Shown here in pieces: positions 1 to 33,540 of a stretch of DNA of 64,000 bases. Source of the DNA: Cristatella mucedo (lineage: Eukaryota > Bryozoa > Phylactolaemata > Cristatellidae); contig WPIO01000059.1 in assembly GCA_009760855.2 (NCBI GenBank), positions 116,001-180,000 of the forward strand, written 5' to 3'. The position numbers were made by a program, and so were the translations under genes. The notes beneath the pieces are model-generated. The model did not search any database, was not told the origin of the DNA, and saw only the letters and a program-made list of their open reading frames with translations. Each line of letters opens with the position of its first letter. Position 1 is the first letter of the stretch.

Positions 1-990
1 TTGGACAACAAGTCCAACGGCATGTCGTACCTGGCACTCTTAAGTAACTCTTCCCGACATTAGTGGCTATCGTTTTAGATAGAACTCAAAGACTCAGCAC
101 TCAATCAGCACTCACTATGAACATCAACCTCAACCTCTGACCTGCTGACTCTTCTTGCCAGCCCAGCTGGCATAGCTCGGCTGCTCGGAAGATGTCGCCA
201 AGGGTCTTCCACCCAATGCCTAGCTGTACGACTCGCTGCATCGGCCACCCCGGTCGCTCGATCATATTTCAGATCAAGCCCAGTTGTTTTTTTATTTTCC
301 TATCGCTTTCTTGGTCTTCTTACTTTATAGATGCCATGCTAGCTGATTTATATTTTGGAGGAAACAATTTTTTGAAAACAGATTTACATTTGCATTGGCT
401 ACCATTAAATGATGTACCACTATCACTTTTTTTAGTCGGGCTTGACAGTTTATAAGGGCTTATTTCGGGGAGGTTGAATACGCTGTAGTCGTTGACCTCC
501 AAGCTTCAAAGTGTATTATAAATACATCCAAAGCGCCAAGCCGGCCCACGGTTTCTTACAGCGAGGTCAAGTTTGCGTTCATCCATTCGTTTATTTGCAT
601 GGACGGGAAACTCAATCGGGAATTACCCTAAATTCAAGTGTTTAGTGCTATCCTCATATTTGAAAGGATTAGTTGAATTGGTCTTTGATAGTGTCACACT
701 AATTATTGGTCAAGGGCTTTTTGCATACAAGATTGACAGAGATTAACAGATTTGATACACGATTTAAAACTCACGGGGTGAAAGAGGCAAGTAAAACGAA
801 GTGAATAGATTTTTCTCCGCAAGATACTTTACGCGTGCATTTGTGACAGCGACCAGAGAAATCACCTAAGATCACGAATCACTTAATAATCCTCTAGTGA
901 CTTGACTGACATGCACGAATCGTGCTGGTCACATTGCCCGATACGTCTCACCACGTTTACGGTGAGGGAAGACAGATAGGGTCGCGTTTA

Positions 991-1173
991 AATAAATAAT
1001 AAATAAATCCTAGCTGATTAAACAGCCTCTTTTTGTATAGCGACAGAAGAGCCTTTACGGCTATCACCACCGCTTGCAGTGGCGATAAAGAATCGCCCAC
1101 TGCAGGAATCGAACCCACGACCTCGGGACCAAGGTCGTGAAAGCAACCGCCTTACCTAGTGTGCCATCACGGC
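991..1173 (-). mobile_element. SINE-A (tRNA-derived)
   Basis: Read on the minus strand: a tRNA-like head with A box TGGCACACTAGGTAAGG and B box GGTTCGATTCC, a body with GTGATAGCCGTAAAGGCTCT, and a tail ending in TTTATTTATT-type repeats. It is closely related to the copies at 21340 and 51559. Confidence 0.8.
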
Positions 1174-1356
1174 AAGCCTGTGTATTTGCTACGGCATACT
1201 GAGTGTCATGAATTCAATTTAAGACCCCCATGTCCGATTAATTTTGCATGCACAAAAAGCGGTGCATGCAGCAACACTGGCCCACTGCAGACAGGAACAG
1301 ATCGCACGTCAAACATATTAATGAATCCTTCGCAATACGTGGGTGCGAGCACTTAC

Positions 1357-19246
<17,890 letters not shown>

Positions 19247-19718
19247 GGCGCCGGCGTCGGTGCGTTCGCGCGGAGCGCGGTCTGCCTTCGGTCGCAGCGG
19301 TCGCGCGATTCAGCGCCGCTCGCTGTACTGGCCGTTCCGACAGAGCGAGCGCCGGCGGACGCGGTTGGTCGATCCGGCTAACGGACGCGGCGATAACAGC
19401 GGACGCGGTCGTCGCCCGTATTTGAATATTCACCGCCGGTCGGCTCAGTTGACATAAGCACTCCCGCGGCTACATAATTTATTGCCGTCTCCCATTAGCC
19501 TCTCTACAATGGCCCCATCCCGCGCGCGGCCGGTCGCATTGTCCCGTCCATGAATGCGAGCGCGCTTGCCTATGGCTTTGGACAAAGCGCGTACCTGCCA
19601 CCGCTGCGCTGCCGTGGGCGGGCCTTTCCCCGCCGAGCGGCGGCTGCGCAGGAGTCCGCGCCCAACGCCGCCCTGCGCCGGACGTCGGCGTTACTCATCC
19701 GCCCTACCTACCTGCGTG

Positions 19719-19829
19719 CCTACCTACCTACCTACCTACCTACCTACCTACCTACCTACCTACCTACCTACCTACCTACCTACCTACCTACCTACCTACC
19801 TACCTACCTACCTACCTACCTACCTACCT
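19719..19829 (+). repeat. (TACC)n microsatellite
   Basis: About 27 tetranucleotide units, upstream of gene 1. Confidence 0.95.
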
Positions 19830-21208
19830 ACTGCTCCCTCCCTCCCCCTGCTCGTCCGCGGTGCACCGGCGGCGTCACGCTCGACCGCCGCAGCCGCCGC
19901 CCTGCGCCGGACAGTCACCCGCGTCTAGTGGACCTGCTGCAGGCAGCCAGCCCCCGCCCGCCCCGCCCCCGGCTCCACATCGGCCTCTGTATGCGTCATC
20001 GATGCGCCTTGGCCTTGACCTTGAGAGAAACCCGATTTCCAGTGAGAATCGACCGTCGAGCCCGGTCGCACGCGTCGATTACTGACGTCACAAACTGACT
20101 CCGCTTGCTCGTCGATTTGTCCGAGAGCGGCTGTTTCTATGACCACTTTCAGTCGCCCCGATCTTCGCTGGCAGCGTCCACTTCCGCTAGGAAAAATACG
20201 CATCCCCATCAACCGGATCTTCAGCGTCGTTGGACGAGCGAGGCGGTGGCCGGACCAAGTGGGCGCCCTACAAAGGTTCGGTGCATCTACGGCTACTGAA
20301 CGCCGTGCGAAGCGCAGTCGATGACCGCGTCGACGCCGTGCGAAGCGCAGTCGAGGCGTCCGACTAAAATAGGGGCTCAACGGGCTCGCCCGCTTCGCCG
20401 GTAGCCGGAGCGTTCATGCTGCACTGGGCCGGCGCGACTGGGAAGATCTTCATCTCCGTTGCGATCCGTGGCATTTCGGGCGTTTCCAGAAAGTTACCAT
20501 AGAAACGAGGCGACTGAGCGATCGGCGTTGCTGCCACGGCGCAGACGCGATGGTGCTTGCGGCAGAAACGCCTTGCAGCTACGCCTTAGGCCGGTCGAGA
20601 AACAGCGTCGCTGAGAGAGTCTTGCGAATTGCCCAAGTTTGTTTTTAAAGGCTTCCTTATTTTAAAGGCTACGAGAATCTTTCGCACTTAAGTTTGTTGA
20701 AGGCTTTCTTATATCGCGAGCGAAATATATCCAAACTGCGATATGTTTTAAAGCCGAGCTTTCAGGTGAGTGAGCCCATGTCGGAATGCAGTTTAATCTC
20801 AATTTTGAGAGCCGCTGGCCGCAAGTCTGGGCCGCGCCAACTTTTATGTTTCCCATGTGAAACCGCAAAACTCGGGAATCGTGCGAGCGCGCGAGTCAAA
20901 AGATTGAAAGCCCTGCTCGATTGGCCACGTGGGCCTGCGGTGGCCGTGGCAAATGGCAAATGTTGTAATCGCTGTAGTGGCCGTGGCGCATCGTTAACAA
21001 CCTGCAAAGCCAAGAGCTGCTTGCACTACGTTTATTCGTGCTGATGCTGTGCATATTTCTTGGCAATTGACATGCTTTCTTTGCAGCATATTTTTTTGTT
21101 CTTAGAAAGAGATTATCCGGCGGCCTTAACCTTCACCAAAAGAAGCCTGGGCTGCGGCAGCGGCTTCTCATCCGCCGCTTCTTCCCACCGGAAGCCGCCG
21201 AAAGGCTG

Positions 21209-21256
21209 CGCGAGTGCGCTACGCTACGCAAGACTCTCCTGCGTAGCGCACTCGCG
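21209..21256. repeat. 16-bp perfect inverted repeat
   Basis: CGCGAGTGCGCTACGC and GCGTAGCGCACTCGCG, separated by 16 bp. Confidence 0.85.
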
Positions 21257-21311
21257 TGGTCTATATGGCTTTGTATAGTTACAGACGGAGATACGTTACA
21301 TTACATTACAT
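21255..21311 (+). mobile_element. SINE-C tail
   Basis: GGCTTTGTATAGTTACAGAC then GGAGATACG and (TTACA)n. Confidence 0.5.
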
Positions 21312-21339
21312 CTCCGAGGCTACTCACAGCGAACCGTCT

Positions 21340-21513
21340 TTACATAGTTTACCAAGGCGGTTGCTTTCACGACCTCGGTCCTAAGATCGTGGTTCGATTC
21401 CTGCAGTGGGCGATCCTTTATCGCCACTGCAAGCGGTGGTGATAGCCGTAAAGGCTCTTCTGTCGCTATACAAAAAGAGGCTGTTTAATCAGCTAGGATT
21501 TATTTATTTATTT
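21340..21513 (+). mobile_element. SINE-A
   Basis: Most of the tRNA-like head, B box GGTTCGATTCC, body and (TTTA)n tail. Close to the 51559 copy. Confidence 0.8.
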
Positions 21514-21713
21514 AACTGCGTGCAGCTATAGGCCTCGACGACCCATTTGGCTGAGTTTATCGCTGCTGTACGCTGTATTCGTATCGCTCTGTATCGCTTC
21601 GCTCGATTCGTCGTTCAAGCCGTCGATCAGCGGCTGGCGGCACGGAGGAGGAGGAGGCGCCAGTGGGATCGGGGGAGACTACTCGCTCACTCTACTTGGA
21701 GGACGTGGCAGGA

Positions 21714-21848
21714 GCTGGTTTGGTCTAGCGGTTAAGGTGCTCGCCCTGACCAAGGTCTGACTGAGGTCGTGGGCTCGAGCCCCGAGGCATATGTGAAGCG
21801 CCTGAATAGAGATTAAGTTCTCTTGGGGCGCTATATAAATGAATTATA
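21714..21848 (+). mobile_element. SINE-B
   Basis: TGGTCTAGCGGTTAAGG, GGGCTCGAGCCCC, and the hairpin tail AAGCGCCTGAATAGAGATTA ... GGGGCGCTATATAAATGAA. Confidence 0.8.
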
Positions 21849-22145
21849 TATATTTAAATATAAATGAATTATATATAGGAGTATGAGCGACGGCTACCAC
21901 CCACCATTCTTGATGGACGACGCTCCAGTACCGCACCTTAAGCCCTATTTGCCGATGGATGGTGTGCATTACAATAGCTGCAATTTTCGAACGTGGTTCC
22001 TTACGCATAACTTTACTCCGGCACGCATTGCCTCTGTCAGCGAACAATGTCTCTGTCAGCATGCAGTGTCTCTATCTCTATGTCTATCTCATATATCTAT
22101 ATCTCTCATATATCATAATATCTATCTCTATGTAAGTATCGTTCT

Positions 22146-22228
22146 CAAGATTCCGTCACTCACTTTCAGGTCCCTCCATTCTCTTGCTCCAGCCTGCTCC
22201 TATCTGAATTACTTCCTAAATCAGGCCT
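22146..22228 (+). mobile_element. Short LINE coding fragment
   Basis: It matches the LINE segment around TCACTTTTAGGTCCCTTCAT and continues through CTCCAGCCT to CAGGCC. Confidence 0.6.
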
Positions 22229-22237
22229 CCACCTCGC

Positions 22238-22615
22238 CCCGCCCTGCCTCGCCCCACCCCGCACCTCACCGCCCGCTCTCCGGCCTATTACTATTAATAT
22301 TTTGGCTGTATCCCTAACGAACTTCGAATCCCTCATAGATGATTTAAGATTTCCAGCTATTGAAGCTACTGAATCGGTGGCAAAAGGAAACTTGTCACCG
22401 GTTCCTGCCGACGGCAAAAGGAGAGTTAACGCTCTTGCCAAGTTTTCACAGTCCTGCCACAGCCCCGTTAGTCGCTGAAAGACCGCGCACCCGTAGCCTG
22501 TGACCCTGCCAGTGGCGGGGTCAAAGGCCAAGCTCCGCCGAGCGCGGCAGTCAATTCGCTGTAGATCGACCGTCAGGCCCTTTCTGCTGCGGCTGCGGCA
22601 CTCTCCTCCGTCGCG
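22238..22615 (-). CDS. Unrecognised protein-like open frame
   Basis: A minus-strand frame without stops includes GLTVDLQRIDCRARRSLAF, GRVTGYGCAVFQRLTGLWQD and LLLPSAGTGDKFPFATDSV. It has no convincing ATG, and no strong donor or acceptor was seen at its edges. It may be an exon of a gene upstream of gene 1, or a retroelement fragment. The ends given are approximate. Confidence 0.2.
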
Positions 22616-22664
22616 TCGCCAGATGAGGCGGAGGCGTCGTACTATTTCAAAGCAGAGAGGTGTG

Positions 22665-22665
<1 letters not shown>

Positions 22666-22712
<47 letters not shown>

Positions 22713-22747
22713 ATGGAGAGAGAGGGATGGAGGGATAGAGGGAGAGA
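22666..22747 (+). repeat. (GA)n microsatellite
   Basis: GA repeat with GGGAT interruptions. Confidence 0.9.
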
Positions 22748-23451
22748 AAGCGCCGGCTACGGCAAGCTCGGCACACTTGGAGAGCGTCCGGCTTCGATCT
22801 ATCGCCCTCCAATAGGAAGCACCAGCGTCGGCCGCGCACTTTCCGCATTCAAGTTGGCACAGAGTCGTCCGGTCTGAGAGAAGTCGATCATCGCCGTCTT
22901 ACCAAGTCAGCTTCGACCTCTGGCGATGCGTCGCCTGGTACCGCAATCGCCGTCAGCGTGAGAAATTGAGGCTTTACTCCGATGGCCCAAGATCGGCATC
23001 GCGAGAGACGATTAGACGCCGGCGGCGAGCGAGGAGCGAGCGTCCGAAGAGCGGGCGCGGAGCGATTCGCTGCGCGATCCGCCAGCGTCTCGGACGAACG
23101 GGCGACGTACGCCGCGTCGATCCGTTGCAGTTGTCCGTCATTCGCCGGATTCGCTGGATTCGCCGCCGAAACGAGTCGGCTATAAAAAAGACGCGGATTC
23201 AATTCAAATCAAGCGACGGGTGGCGGCAGCAGAACGAGCGCTGCGCCGCCGCTGCCGCCTAGTTGAGCGGCGAAATGACGTCGCCTGGCTTGAGTTCGGA
23301 GAGCGATTTAAAGCGGACGGCCTTGCATGCGCTCACGCGCCAGAGCCCTGCCTTCAGCGGTTGACTCGGCGTCGGAGCGGACCGGAGCGTTCAGCGGGCG
23401 GCAGTAGTCGTCGCCTCAGAGAACCTCGCGTGCGCGCTCGGCGTGCGCGTC

Positions 23452-23774
23452 GGAGACGCGGCAGGAGACGCGGCAGGAGACGCGGCAGGAGACGCGGCAG
23501 GAGACGCGGCAGGAGACGCGGCAGGAGACGCGGCAGGAGACGCGGCAGGAGACGCGGCAGGAGACGCGGCAGGAGACGCGGCAGGAGACGCGGCAGGAGA
23601 CGCGGCAGGAGACGCGGCAGGAGACGCGGCAGGAGACGCGGCAGGAGACGCGGCAGGAGACGCGGCAGGAGACGCGGCAGGAGACGCGGCAGGAGACGCG
23701 GCAGGAGACGCGGCAGGAGACGCGGCAGGAGACGCGGCAGGAGACGCGGCAGGAGACGCGGCAGGAGACGCAGC
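23452..23774 (+). repeat. 12-bp GC-rich minisatellite, 27 units
   Basis: Unit GGAGACGCGGCA, almost perfectly uniform. It has no stop in any of several frames on both strands (AGDA, GRRR, LLPR and SPAA repeats), so the long open frames across it are an artefact. Confidence 0.95.
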
Positions 23775-24046
23775 AGAAGGCTGGTCGTTGCTCGGACGGG
23801 CACCCGCCGGCCCGCCCGCTGGCGAATGCGAACCCCGCGCTGCGGCAGCTCGCGGTCGCAGCCAGAGGGCGTCGCAGTCGCGTACCGACTGCCGATAGTC
23901 CCGGATATCGAACGGAGCGCCCAGAGCATCAAAGCCGCGACAGCGCCACGAGTCCGGAGGCGGCGGCGGGCGGGCGGGGGCCGATACGGCGCGCTGCGGC
24001 TGACGTCCGTTCGCCGCCGGAGCCTCATCGGAGGGAAACAGAGACC

Positions 24047-24436
<390 letters not shown>

Positions 24437-25090
24437 AGGACTCGTTCGGAAAAGCCAAGTTCGCAGCTCACGCTGGGGCGAGAGGGCGCTCGTGCAAGTT
24501 GCCTTTTTGTACTACGGCTAGGTGTCCCTTCGCGAACGCGGGTTCGGCGTCGCCGAAGTTTCTGCAGCCGCCACCGCTGTCGCAGACGTCGGTGCCGCTC
24601 GCCGCGGCGCCTCTTTCTAGCGGCCGACTCGCGGGCGATGGGTGCGGCGCGGCGCACGCCTGGGCGACCTTGGCCTTGATCAGCGGCAATGCGCGGCAGC
24701 CGAGAAAGACGAGCGCGGTGCCGGGGTCGGGGAGACGGAGGGATAGGAGGAAGATGGGAGGCACCCGGGGGCGGGGGGGGGTAGATTCTGAATGGATGCC
24801 CGTCCGCAGCACCAACCCGTGTAGCACCAACAGCTGCGGCCGGCGACCGTGGAAGTGTTGTTGGCTTGCCGGGGGTCTCATGACCGCGAGAATGACAGCC
24901 GGGGAAAATGTCGCGCCGATACGGCGGCGAGCCTCGATCAGCCAGATTGTGATTGATAAGCATTATTCGCGGCTCCTGGATTGTAATGGCTAAGAACTGA
25001 TATTATATGCTCTAAACCACAAAGACAGTGAGCAGGGGAAACAGTGAGGCGAGACTGGACGAGCAAAAGAGAGCTAGAGCAAGAAAGAGA

Positions 25091-25107
25091 CGGAGAGACA
25101 AGAGAGA

Positions 25108-25202
<95 letters not shown>
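25091..25202 (+). repeat. (GA)n microsatellite
   Basis: About 50 GA units. Confidence 0.95.
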
Positions 25203-25203
<1 letters not shown>

Positions 25204-25935
25204 AAAAATGCTGCAGACCCTGTATGGCTTCCAGTGGACGCTGTGTGCTGCTAGTGGCGCGGCTTCACGACACTGTGACGGATGGAATGAAGGAAGGAAG
25301 GAAGGGACCACACCCCTTACCTGCTTGCTCAGGATGTCAATCCAGCCAATCTTTGGGATAGCTCGGGGATATACGGTCTCTCAGCAACCGCGATGGCATA
25401 GAAAATGCACGCCAACCGCCGTTGTTAGCGATTTGTTTTTTCCAATTTTCCTATGCGCCAGCGGTGGACTAGCGTCGGTGACCACAACAACTCACTGCGA
25501 CCGAGTGCTGCTAAAGCGGAAGCGGAAGTGGCCGGGCGGGCGCCGAATGCAAGCCATCTTGCTCTGGGTAGTCGGCGCGAGCGCGGTGCAAACGGGTCGC
25601 GCCGCGACTGAGTTGCTCAGATTTGCCACCGCCGACTCGCTGCCGAGCTCGGGTCTGCCCTAGACGCCTCGCTGAGTCAGTCGTCCATCCCGTCTGCCGC
25701 CATGGCGCTGCCGCACCGATGAGAGCGAGCGCCCGCGGAGGAAGCTCGCGAAGCGTCGTCAGCGCAGCCGCACCACGACGTGTGAGCACCGGAAGCTACG
25801 GACGGAAGCGTCAGCTGCGCCCCGCGAGCGCGCGCGCGCGCTGTCGTAAAGCGCGGCGACGCCAACGTTAAGTCTCGCTCGCGCTTCTGGCGCAAGGTCA
25901 AGTTCCGCAGCTCTAACTGACTTCCGGTATCGCTG

Positions 25936-26082
25936 CTATATATATATATATATATTTATTTATTTATTTATTTATATTTATATTTATATTTATATTTATA
26001 TTTATATTTATATATTTATATATATATTTATTTATGTATTTATTTATATTGTATACATACATATATATATACAAATATATAT
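25936..26082 (+). repeat. AT-rich (TTTATA)n/(TA)n tract
   Basis: TATATT and TTTA repeats leading into the SINE-B cluster. Confidence 0.9.
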
Positions 26083-26320
26083 ATAATTTGTATAGCGCCC
26101 TAAGAGGAATTAATCTCTATTCAGGCGCTTCACGCCAGCGCTGGTTTGGTCACTGGTTAAGGTGCTCGCCCCGACCGAGGCCTGGCCGAGGTCACGTGGG
26201 CTCGAGCCCCGCGGCACATGGGAAGCGCCTGAACGTAGATTAAGTTCTCCGAGGACGCTATACAAACGAATTATTTTTTCACATATGCTACGGGGTTCGA
26301 ACTGTCGGGCAGTGTGAGAG
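26083..26320 (+). mobile_element. SINE-B with flanking inverted SINE-B pieces
   Basis: A full plus copy (26137-26276) is preceded by an inverted tail (26083-26134, ATAGCGCCCTAAGAGGAATT) and followed by an inverted piece (26279-26320, CATATGCTACGGGGTTCGA). Confidence 0.7.
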
Positions 26321-27720
26321 ATGAACGCTTATCCACGTGTGGTTTCGCTTTGCTACTGACGGAGCGGCAGACGGCGAGGGCTGACGCTGCACCCGCGCCG
26401 CGGGCTCTATTCTTGCACGCAGCCAGCTGTGCGTTGAGCGATGGATGTGGCATGCGAAGGCTTTTGGGCTCGTTAAGCCGGGCTAGAACTCGGTTAAAGC
26501 CTTGCTAGACGGGAAGTCTTGCTTCCTACCTGCTCGAATCTTCGGTGTATACGTCACCAATACGGCGGGCGCGGTCCTAAGACTGGACGAAGACTCAGCA
26601 GCCAAGACTCCGAGGCTCCGATTCTTCAGCCAAGACTCCGGCAAGACTTAGCGAGTGACCACTCGTAGGCGCCGTTCAGGCCACGCCTACTGCATCGCTC
26701 GGTAAGGAATGGCGGACGACTTGGCTTGAGAAATCATCGGTGCGTTCCCCCCTTCCCCCCCCCCGTACCTGTTTATGGGACGCTCTCTAAGCTCACAGTT
26801 CAAAGGTCAGACGTGAAGGCGGCGATAGCGACCACGGCGGACAGGTTTCATTCTACCGGCAATTGCGTTAGCGAAGCGTGGCCGTAGAGAAACGCTATAG
26901 CCACCCCGAGAATGCTCAGTGGGCGGAGCGAGTCGGAAGCTTCGAGACTTGGAGCGAAGCTGCCGTATAGACACCTCCGACAAACAAGGAAGACCGAAGT
27001 ACGAATAGGCACGAAGCAGGTAGAAAGCAAGACTCGCCGTCTAAACCAGGCTGAAGCCTTCTACTAAAATTAGGACCGAAGTAATGCTCGAGTAGGCAGG
27101 AAGCAGGTAGGACCCATCGTCGAAGCCAGACCTGAACGGTTCTACTTTGAGGACCGAGAGGAGCAACGGGATCTAGTCGCTGGGCGCCTGTGCCCATGCA
27201 CCGTTCGAGTTCCGTGAGAACGCACAAGGTGTCTTCCGTCGCGAACGCAGCATGTTAATCAGCATGAACAAACTCAGTCGACTCGATGCTCAGGCGTGAG
27301 GGCTGAGAGCATCGCGCCTCCTCTACTCCTTCGAGTCGGGCTCGCCTCGCGCTGAGCGAGCTCCGGCCCTAGGCCTCATCCTCCTCTGCTTAGTCACGCG
27401 TGGCAGCGAGGCGGCGGCTACTTTTCTGCCGCCGCCGCCGCCTCGTCGTGCGAGGTATGTCAGCCGATTGCGCACCGAAAGTGACTGGGTATGGTCGGTG
27501 CGCGTCGACAGCTCCGTGGCCATCAAACTAGCGATTCCACAATTCAGTCCTCGTGGCTTTACGGGGCGGTTTCGAGCTCCGCTGTATACACTGAGCGAGA
27601 GAATGGCGGCCGTCGAAAAACGGCCGAAGCCTGAGCTAAGGCGTCTAAGCATCGAGGCAACCTTAATTCGCTCTGCTGGCAAACACAACGTTAAACACTA
27701 GAGGGGGCAAGGCCCTCCAC
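26321..27720. other. No recognised gene
   Basis: Loose repeats of CAGCCAAGACTCCG near 26590 and moderate CpG density. Short open frames at 27323-27701 on both strands have no splice or homology support. Confidence 0.4.
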
Positions 27721-27721
27721 C

Positions 27722-27822
27722 AAAGGACCGTGCATTTCAGAGAGAGACAGCAGAGAGAGAGAGACACGTAACACTAGCAGAGAGGGGGCAAGGCAGGTGC
27801 AGGGAGATGGAGAGGCAGGTGC

Positions 27823-27865
<43 letters not shown>

Positions 27866-27893
27866 CAGAGAGACAGAGAGACAGAGAGAGAGG
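27722..27893 (+). repeat. Imperfect (GA)n tract
   Basis: GA repeats with GACA interruptions. Confidence 0.85.
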
Positions 27894-28057
27894 AAGACGC
27901 CGGGTAGAGAGAGCTGCGTCGTCGCCAGGCTAAGGTAACCACGCACTCTCTATTCGCCTGCGAGTAAACCCTTAAATAACTTGAGTTGATTTTTCCATTC
28001 TCACCTCCCGACGTAGAGCTATACAAATGACATGTTTTTTATATCCTTTTTTATTGC

Positions 28058-28225
28058 ACACTATGTGAGGCTGTTGCTTTTCACGACCTCGTTCCCGAAG
28101 TCTCGGATTCGACACCTTCGTTGGGTGTTCCTTGATTGCCGCTGCAAGTTGCGGTGATAGCCGTAAAGGCTCTTTTGTGGCTACGAAAGAGGATCAGCTA
28201 GTTTTAGCTGAATCAGCTAGTTTAT
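28058..28225 (+). mobile_element. SINE-A, diverged
   Basis: GGTGATAGCCGTAAAGGCTC body and a degraded B box (GGATTCGACACC). Confidence 0.65.
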
Positions 28226-28457
28226 TTGGTGATGTCCCGGGTGGCTCTGTAAATTCGTGAACGCTGCCCTAGCATTTCGAGCGGTATTCACGCTAGTAAC
28301 TCCACTCAGTAACGACAATAGTGTTTCATTAATAGTGCTTCAAATAAATAAATCTACGTATTGCTTCGACTGCGCCTCCGGCAGCCAGTCTCCACATTGC
28401 CAATTGCCAAGGTCTTGCAGCGAACTTGAAGGAGGGGCAGGCATCTCGCTCTATCTC

Positions 28458-28612
<155 letters not shown>

Positions 28613-29394
28613 CTCGCACGCTCGTCAACGGACGCTGCCGCCGCTTCGGCTAAGTTTTTTTCCAGCGAGTTCCTCCGAAAGTTCCGCGCCTACTTTGCGC
28701 CTACTCGCGTGCCTGCGCAGCATGCCATGCTCCCGCCAACGGTTGCGGGCGAAGCGGAAGTGCGTCCGCACTAAGAAGTGCATCCTCTTCGGGGAGCGGC
28801 CATACGGCGGCGGTCGGTTTCCTGCGGTTTCACCTTTTTCTTTTAGGCCGCTCGCTCAATACTTCGCTCGCCTTGTTACTGCCGATCAGCGATAAGCGAC
28901 TGGCTGCGCCGTCGGCTCGGGCGGAGGCCGCGTGCGGTGGAGGCCACTGCAGAGTGAATTGATTGCCTCGACCGACGCACGGCAACGCGTAAAAGGACAC
29001 CCGTCGACATAGCGAAGCGTCTTAGCAACCATTCTTAGCAACCATTCGCAGCTCGCGAGCCGAGGGCGCATCTCGGCTCACGCTATTACGCGGAGACTTG
29101 AAGGCGGCCGCGGGAGGGTCGATAGTAAGCGCTGCATCGATTTTCACATCGGCCGGCGTCGGCAAAGTGTCACAAAGGGCCGGTCGCAGTAAGTCAACAT
29201 GCCGTGACGCTAATTAGGCATGCACCGCATTCGTACGTGCCGCGAATACCTGTAGATTGCCTTTATGAGAGGGTAAAAATGGACGACGCCACGTACGCTG
29301 TACCGCAGTGAGCTGATCTCCTCAGCGACCAGGTCAGCCGATCACTGGGGGCAGCCATCATCATCGGAGGAGCAGGCATGCGGCTCACTGCAGC

Positions 29395-29780
29395 AGAAAC
29401 AAAGCAGAGCGAGCACCTGCTGGCGCTGCTGCTCCGATCTCTGCTCTCGCTCCGCTCCAGCTCCATCTGTAGCTCCCGCTTCAGCTCTCGTTCCGCTCCA
29501 TCTTCTGCTCCAGATCCAGCTTCTGCTCTAGCTCCGATTTCAGCTCTCGCTCCGCTCCAGCTTCAGAGCCAGATCACACTCCGCTCGATCTCCCACTCCG
29601 ATTCCCGCTCCAGCGCCAACATCCTTCTCGCGCTGCAGCTCTTCAGCGCCAGCTTCTGCTCCCGCTCCAGTTCCCGCTCCCATGCCAGCGTACGATTCGT
29701 CTTCCGCTCCAGCTTCTGCTCCACTTTCGCTCTCGCTCTCCAGCTTCTGCTCCGTCTCGCGCTCCACGTCACGTGCTCGA
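29395..29780 (+). repeat. Degenerate CTCCAGCT-type minisatellite
   Basis: Loose repeats of GCTCCAGCTTCTGCTC and CTCTCGCTCCGCTCC. They give Ser/Arg-rich frames on both strands. Confidence 0.7.
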
Positions 29781-29799
29781 CGCTACTCGCGCTACTCGC

Positions 29800-32150
<2,351 letters not shown>

Positions 32151-32221
32151 CATTCTTCAGCGTCAGCCCTACAGCAATTTACACGAACAATCAACGGTTC
32201 GTTCGTTTAGTATTACTCACG

Positions 32222-32400
32222 ATCAACATTTGTAGTGTCACGTATCGCCGTCTGTAGCTCCACAAAGCCGCAAGGACCACGCGGGTCTTACGCTGAAGCT
32301 CTCTGTAGCGAACGCCACAGCGGCCTGGACGGCCATCAGGTGCGTAGCATGCGGTAGCCAGCAGACTTCGTCTCAAGCAAATTGCTGCTACCAGTCAGGA
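32222..32400 (-). mobile_element. SINE-C-like element
   Basis: The minus strand reads CTGCTGGCTACCGCATGC ... GGCTTTGTGGAGCTACAGAC. Confidence 0.5.
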
Positions 32401-33540
32401 ATACTTTTATGAAAAAGCGCACGACCGGACCACGCTTTAGGCTCCTACTTCCACACGCGGCGATCAAAGCGACGCCGCCGCCGCCGCCGCGTACAGCTGA
32501 GCGGTGCTGAGCTGTGAAAAGCGGCAATTTATGGCGCAGCATGCGCTACAGCCGACAGAGGGCAGCTATTTGGCAGCAGCTGGCGACCTCTGGTGCTGAG
32601 GATCGCGAAGCGTCACTTCGCTACAACTGAGCTCACATTTATTCTTATTATTCCGCCCTACCCTTCTTGTCCTGTACACGTGCCAATACTCTCCTATCAT
32701 CCGCTAAGCGATCTTGCTCAGCGTCGCGGACGTCTGCTGTTGAGGCGAAGTCGGACCTGCTGTGTGTGTTCGTGTGGTTCGTTGTGTTACGTGTTTATAT
32801 GTTCAATAACTATCACCTCATCTGTACGATGTGCATCAGCACTTGTCCGCAGATTACACCTCTGGGTCCGCAGATTACGCAGTCGGGCATTCCTAGAAGG
32901 AGCGGAGTGGCCCAAAAATCGTCTTGCAGGATGGCACGAGTCTCAAGTCATTTGGAAGGCACATTGCATAGGCTGCTCATGTCCTCCTTCGCAGAGACAA
33001 AAAACTCCAGATCTCCAGTATGACTGACTGCTGAGCTTGGGCAATCGCGGATCGATCATTAGTTGGGGCGACACCAGATCCGACGTACATGAGCTATAAT
33101 CGATAGCAGCCGGATATGCCTTAACCTATGGCTTAGACCTTGTAATAAGGCATTCTGAAGCTTCGATTAATCAGTCGATCCAAGTGATCCTCGTCGATTT
33201 TTTCGTTGACACTCTGAAGCTGTAAGCACCGGTTTTCTTATGTGTCCGCGCGCGATACCGTAAATGCGTGCTCGGACAAAGCAGCACTCGGCGACTGACC
33301 TTTGGCCTCGCCTAACTTTCTCCGTACGTTAGTAATACGTTAACTGAACGAGTATTGCCACTAGATTTTTTTATAGAATATTTTCAATTCGAAGGCTCCC
33401 TATTTTTTGAGCACAGCTGGCAGGGCAGCGGGCTTCGGCGAACGTGCTCACTTCGAGTTCAGCCTCGCTTCCGTTGCGGTGACAATTGCTCGTCTCGGCC
33501 AAACGGGTCCAGACGCACCGGAGCACAGGAGAGAAACAAC
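32400..33540. other. No recognised gene
   Basis: Open frames at 32593-33027 on the plus strand lack splice or motif support. They may be retroelement debris. Confidence 0.35.

Noticed and set aside
23452-23774. CRISPR-like array
   Set aside because: Contiguous tandem units without spacers in a eukaryotic context; a minisatellite.
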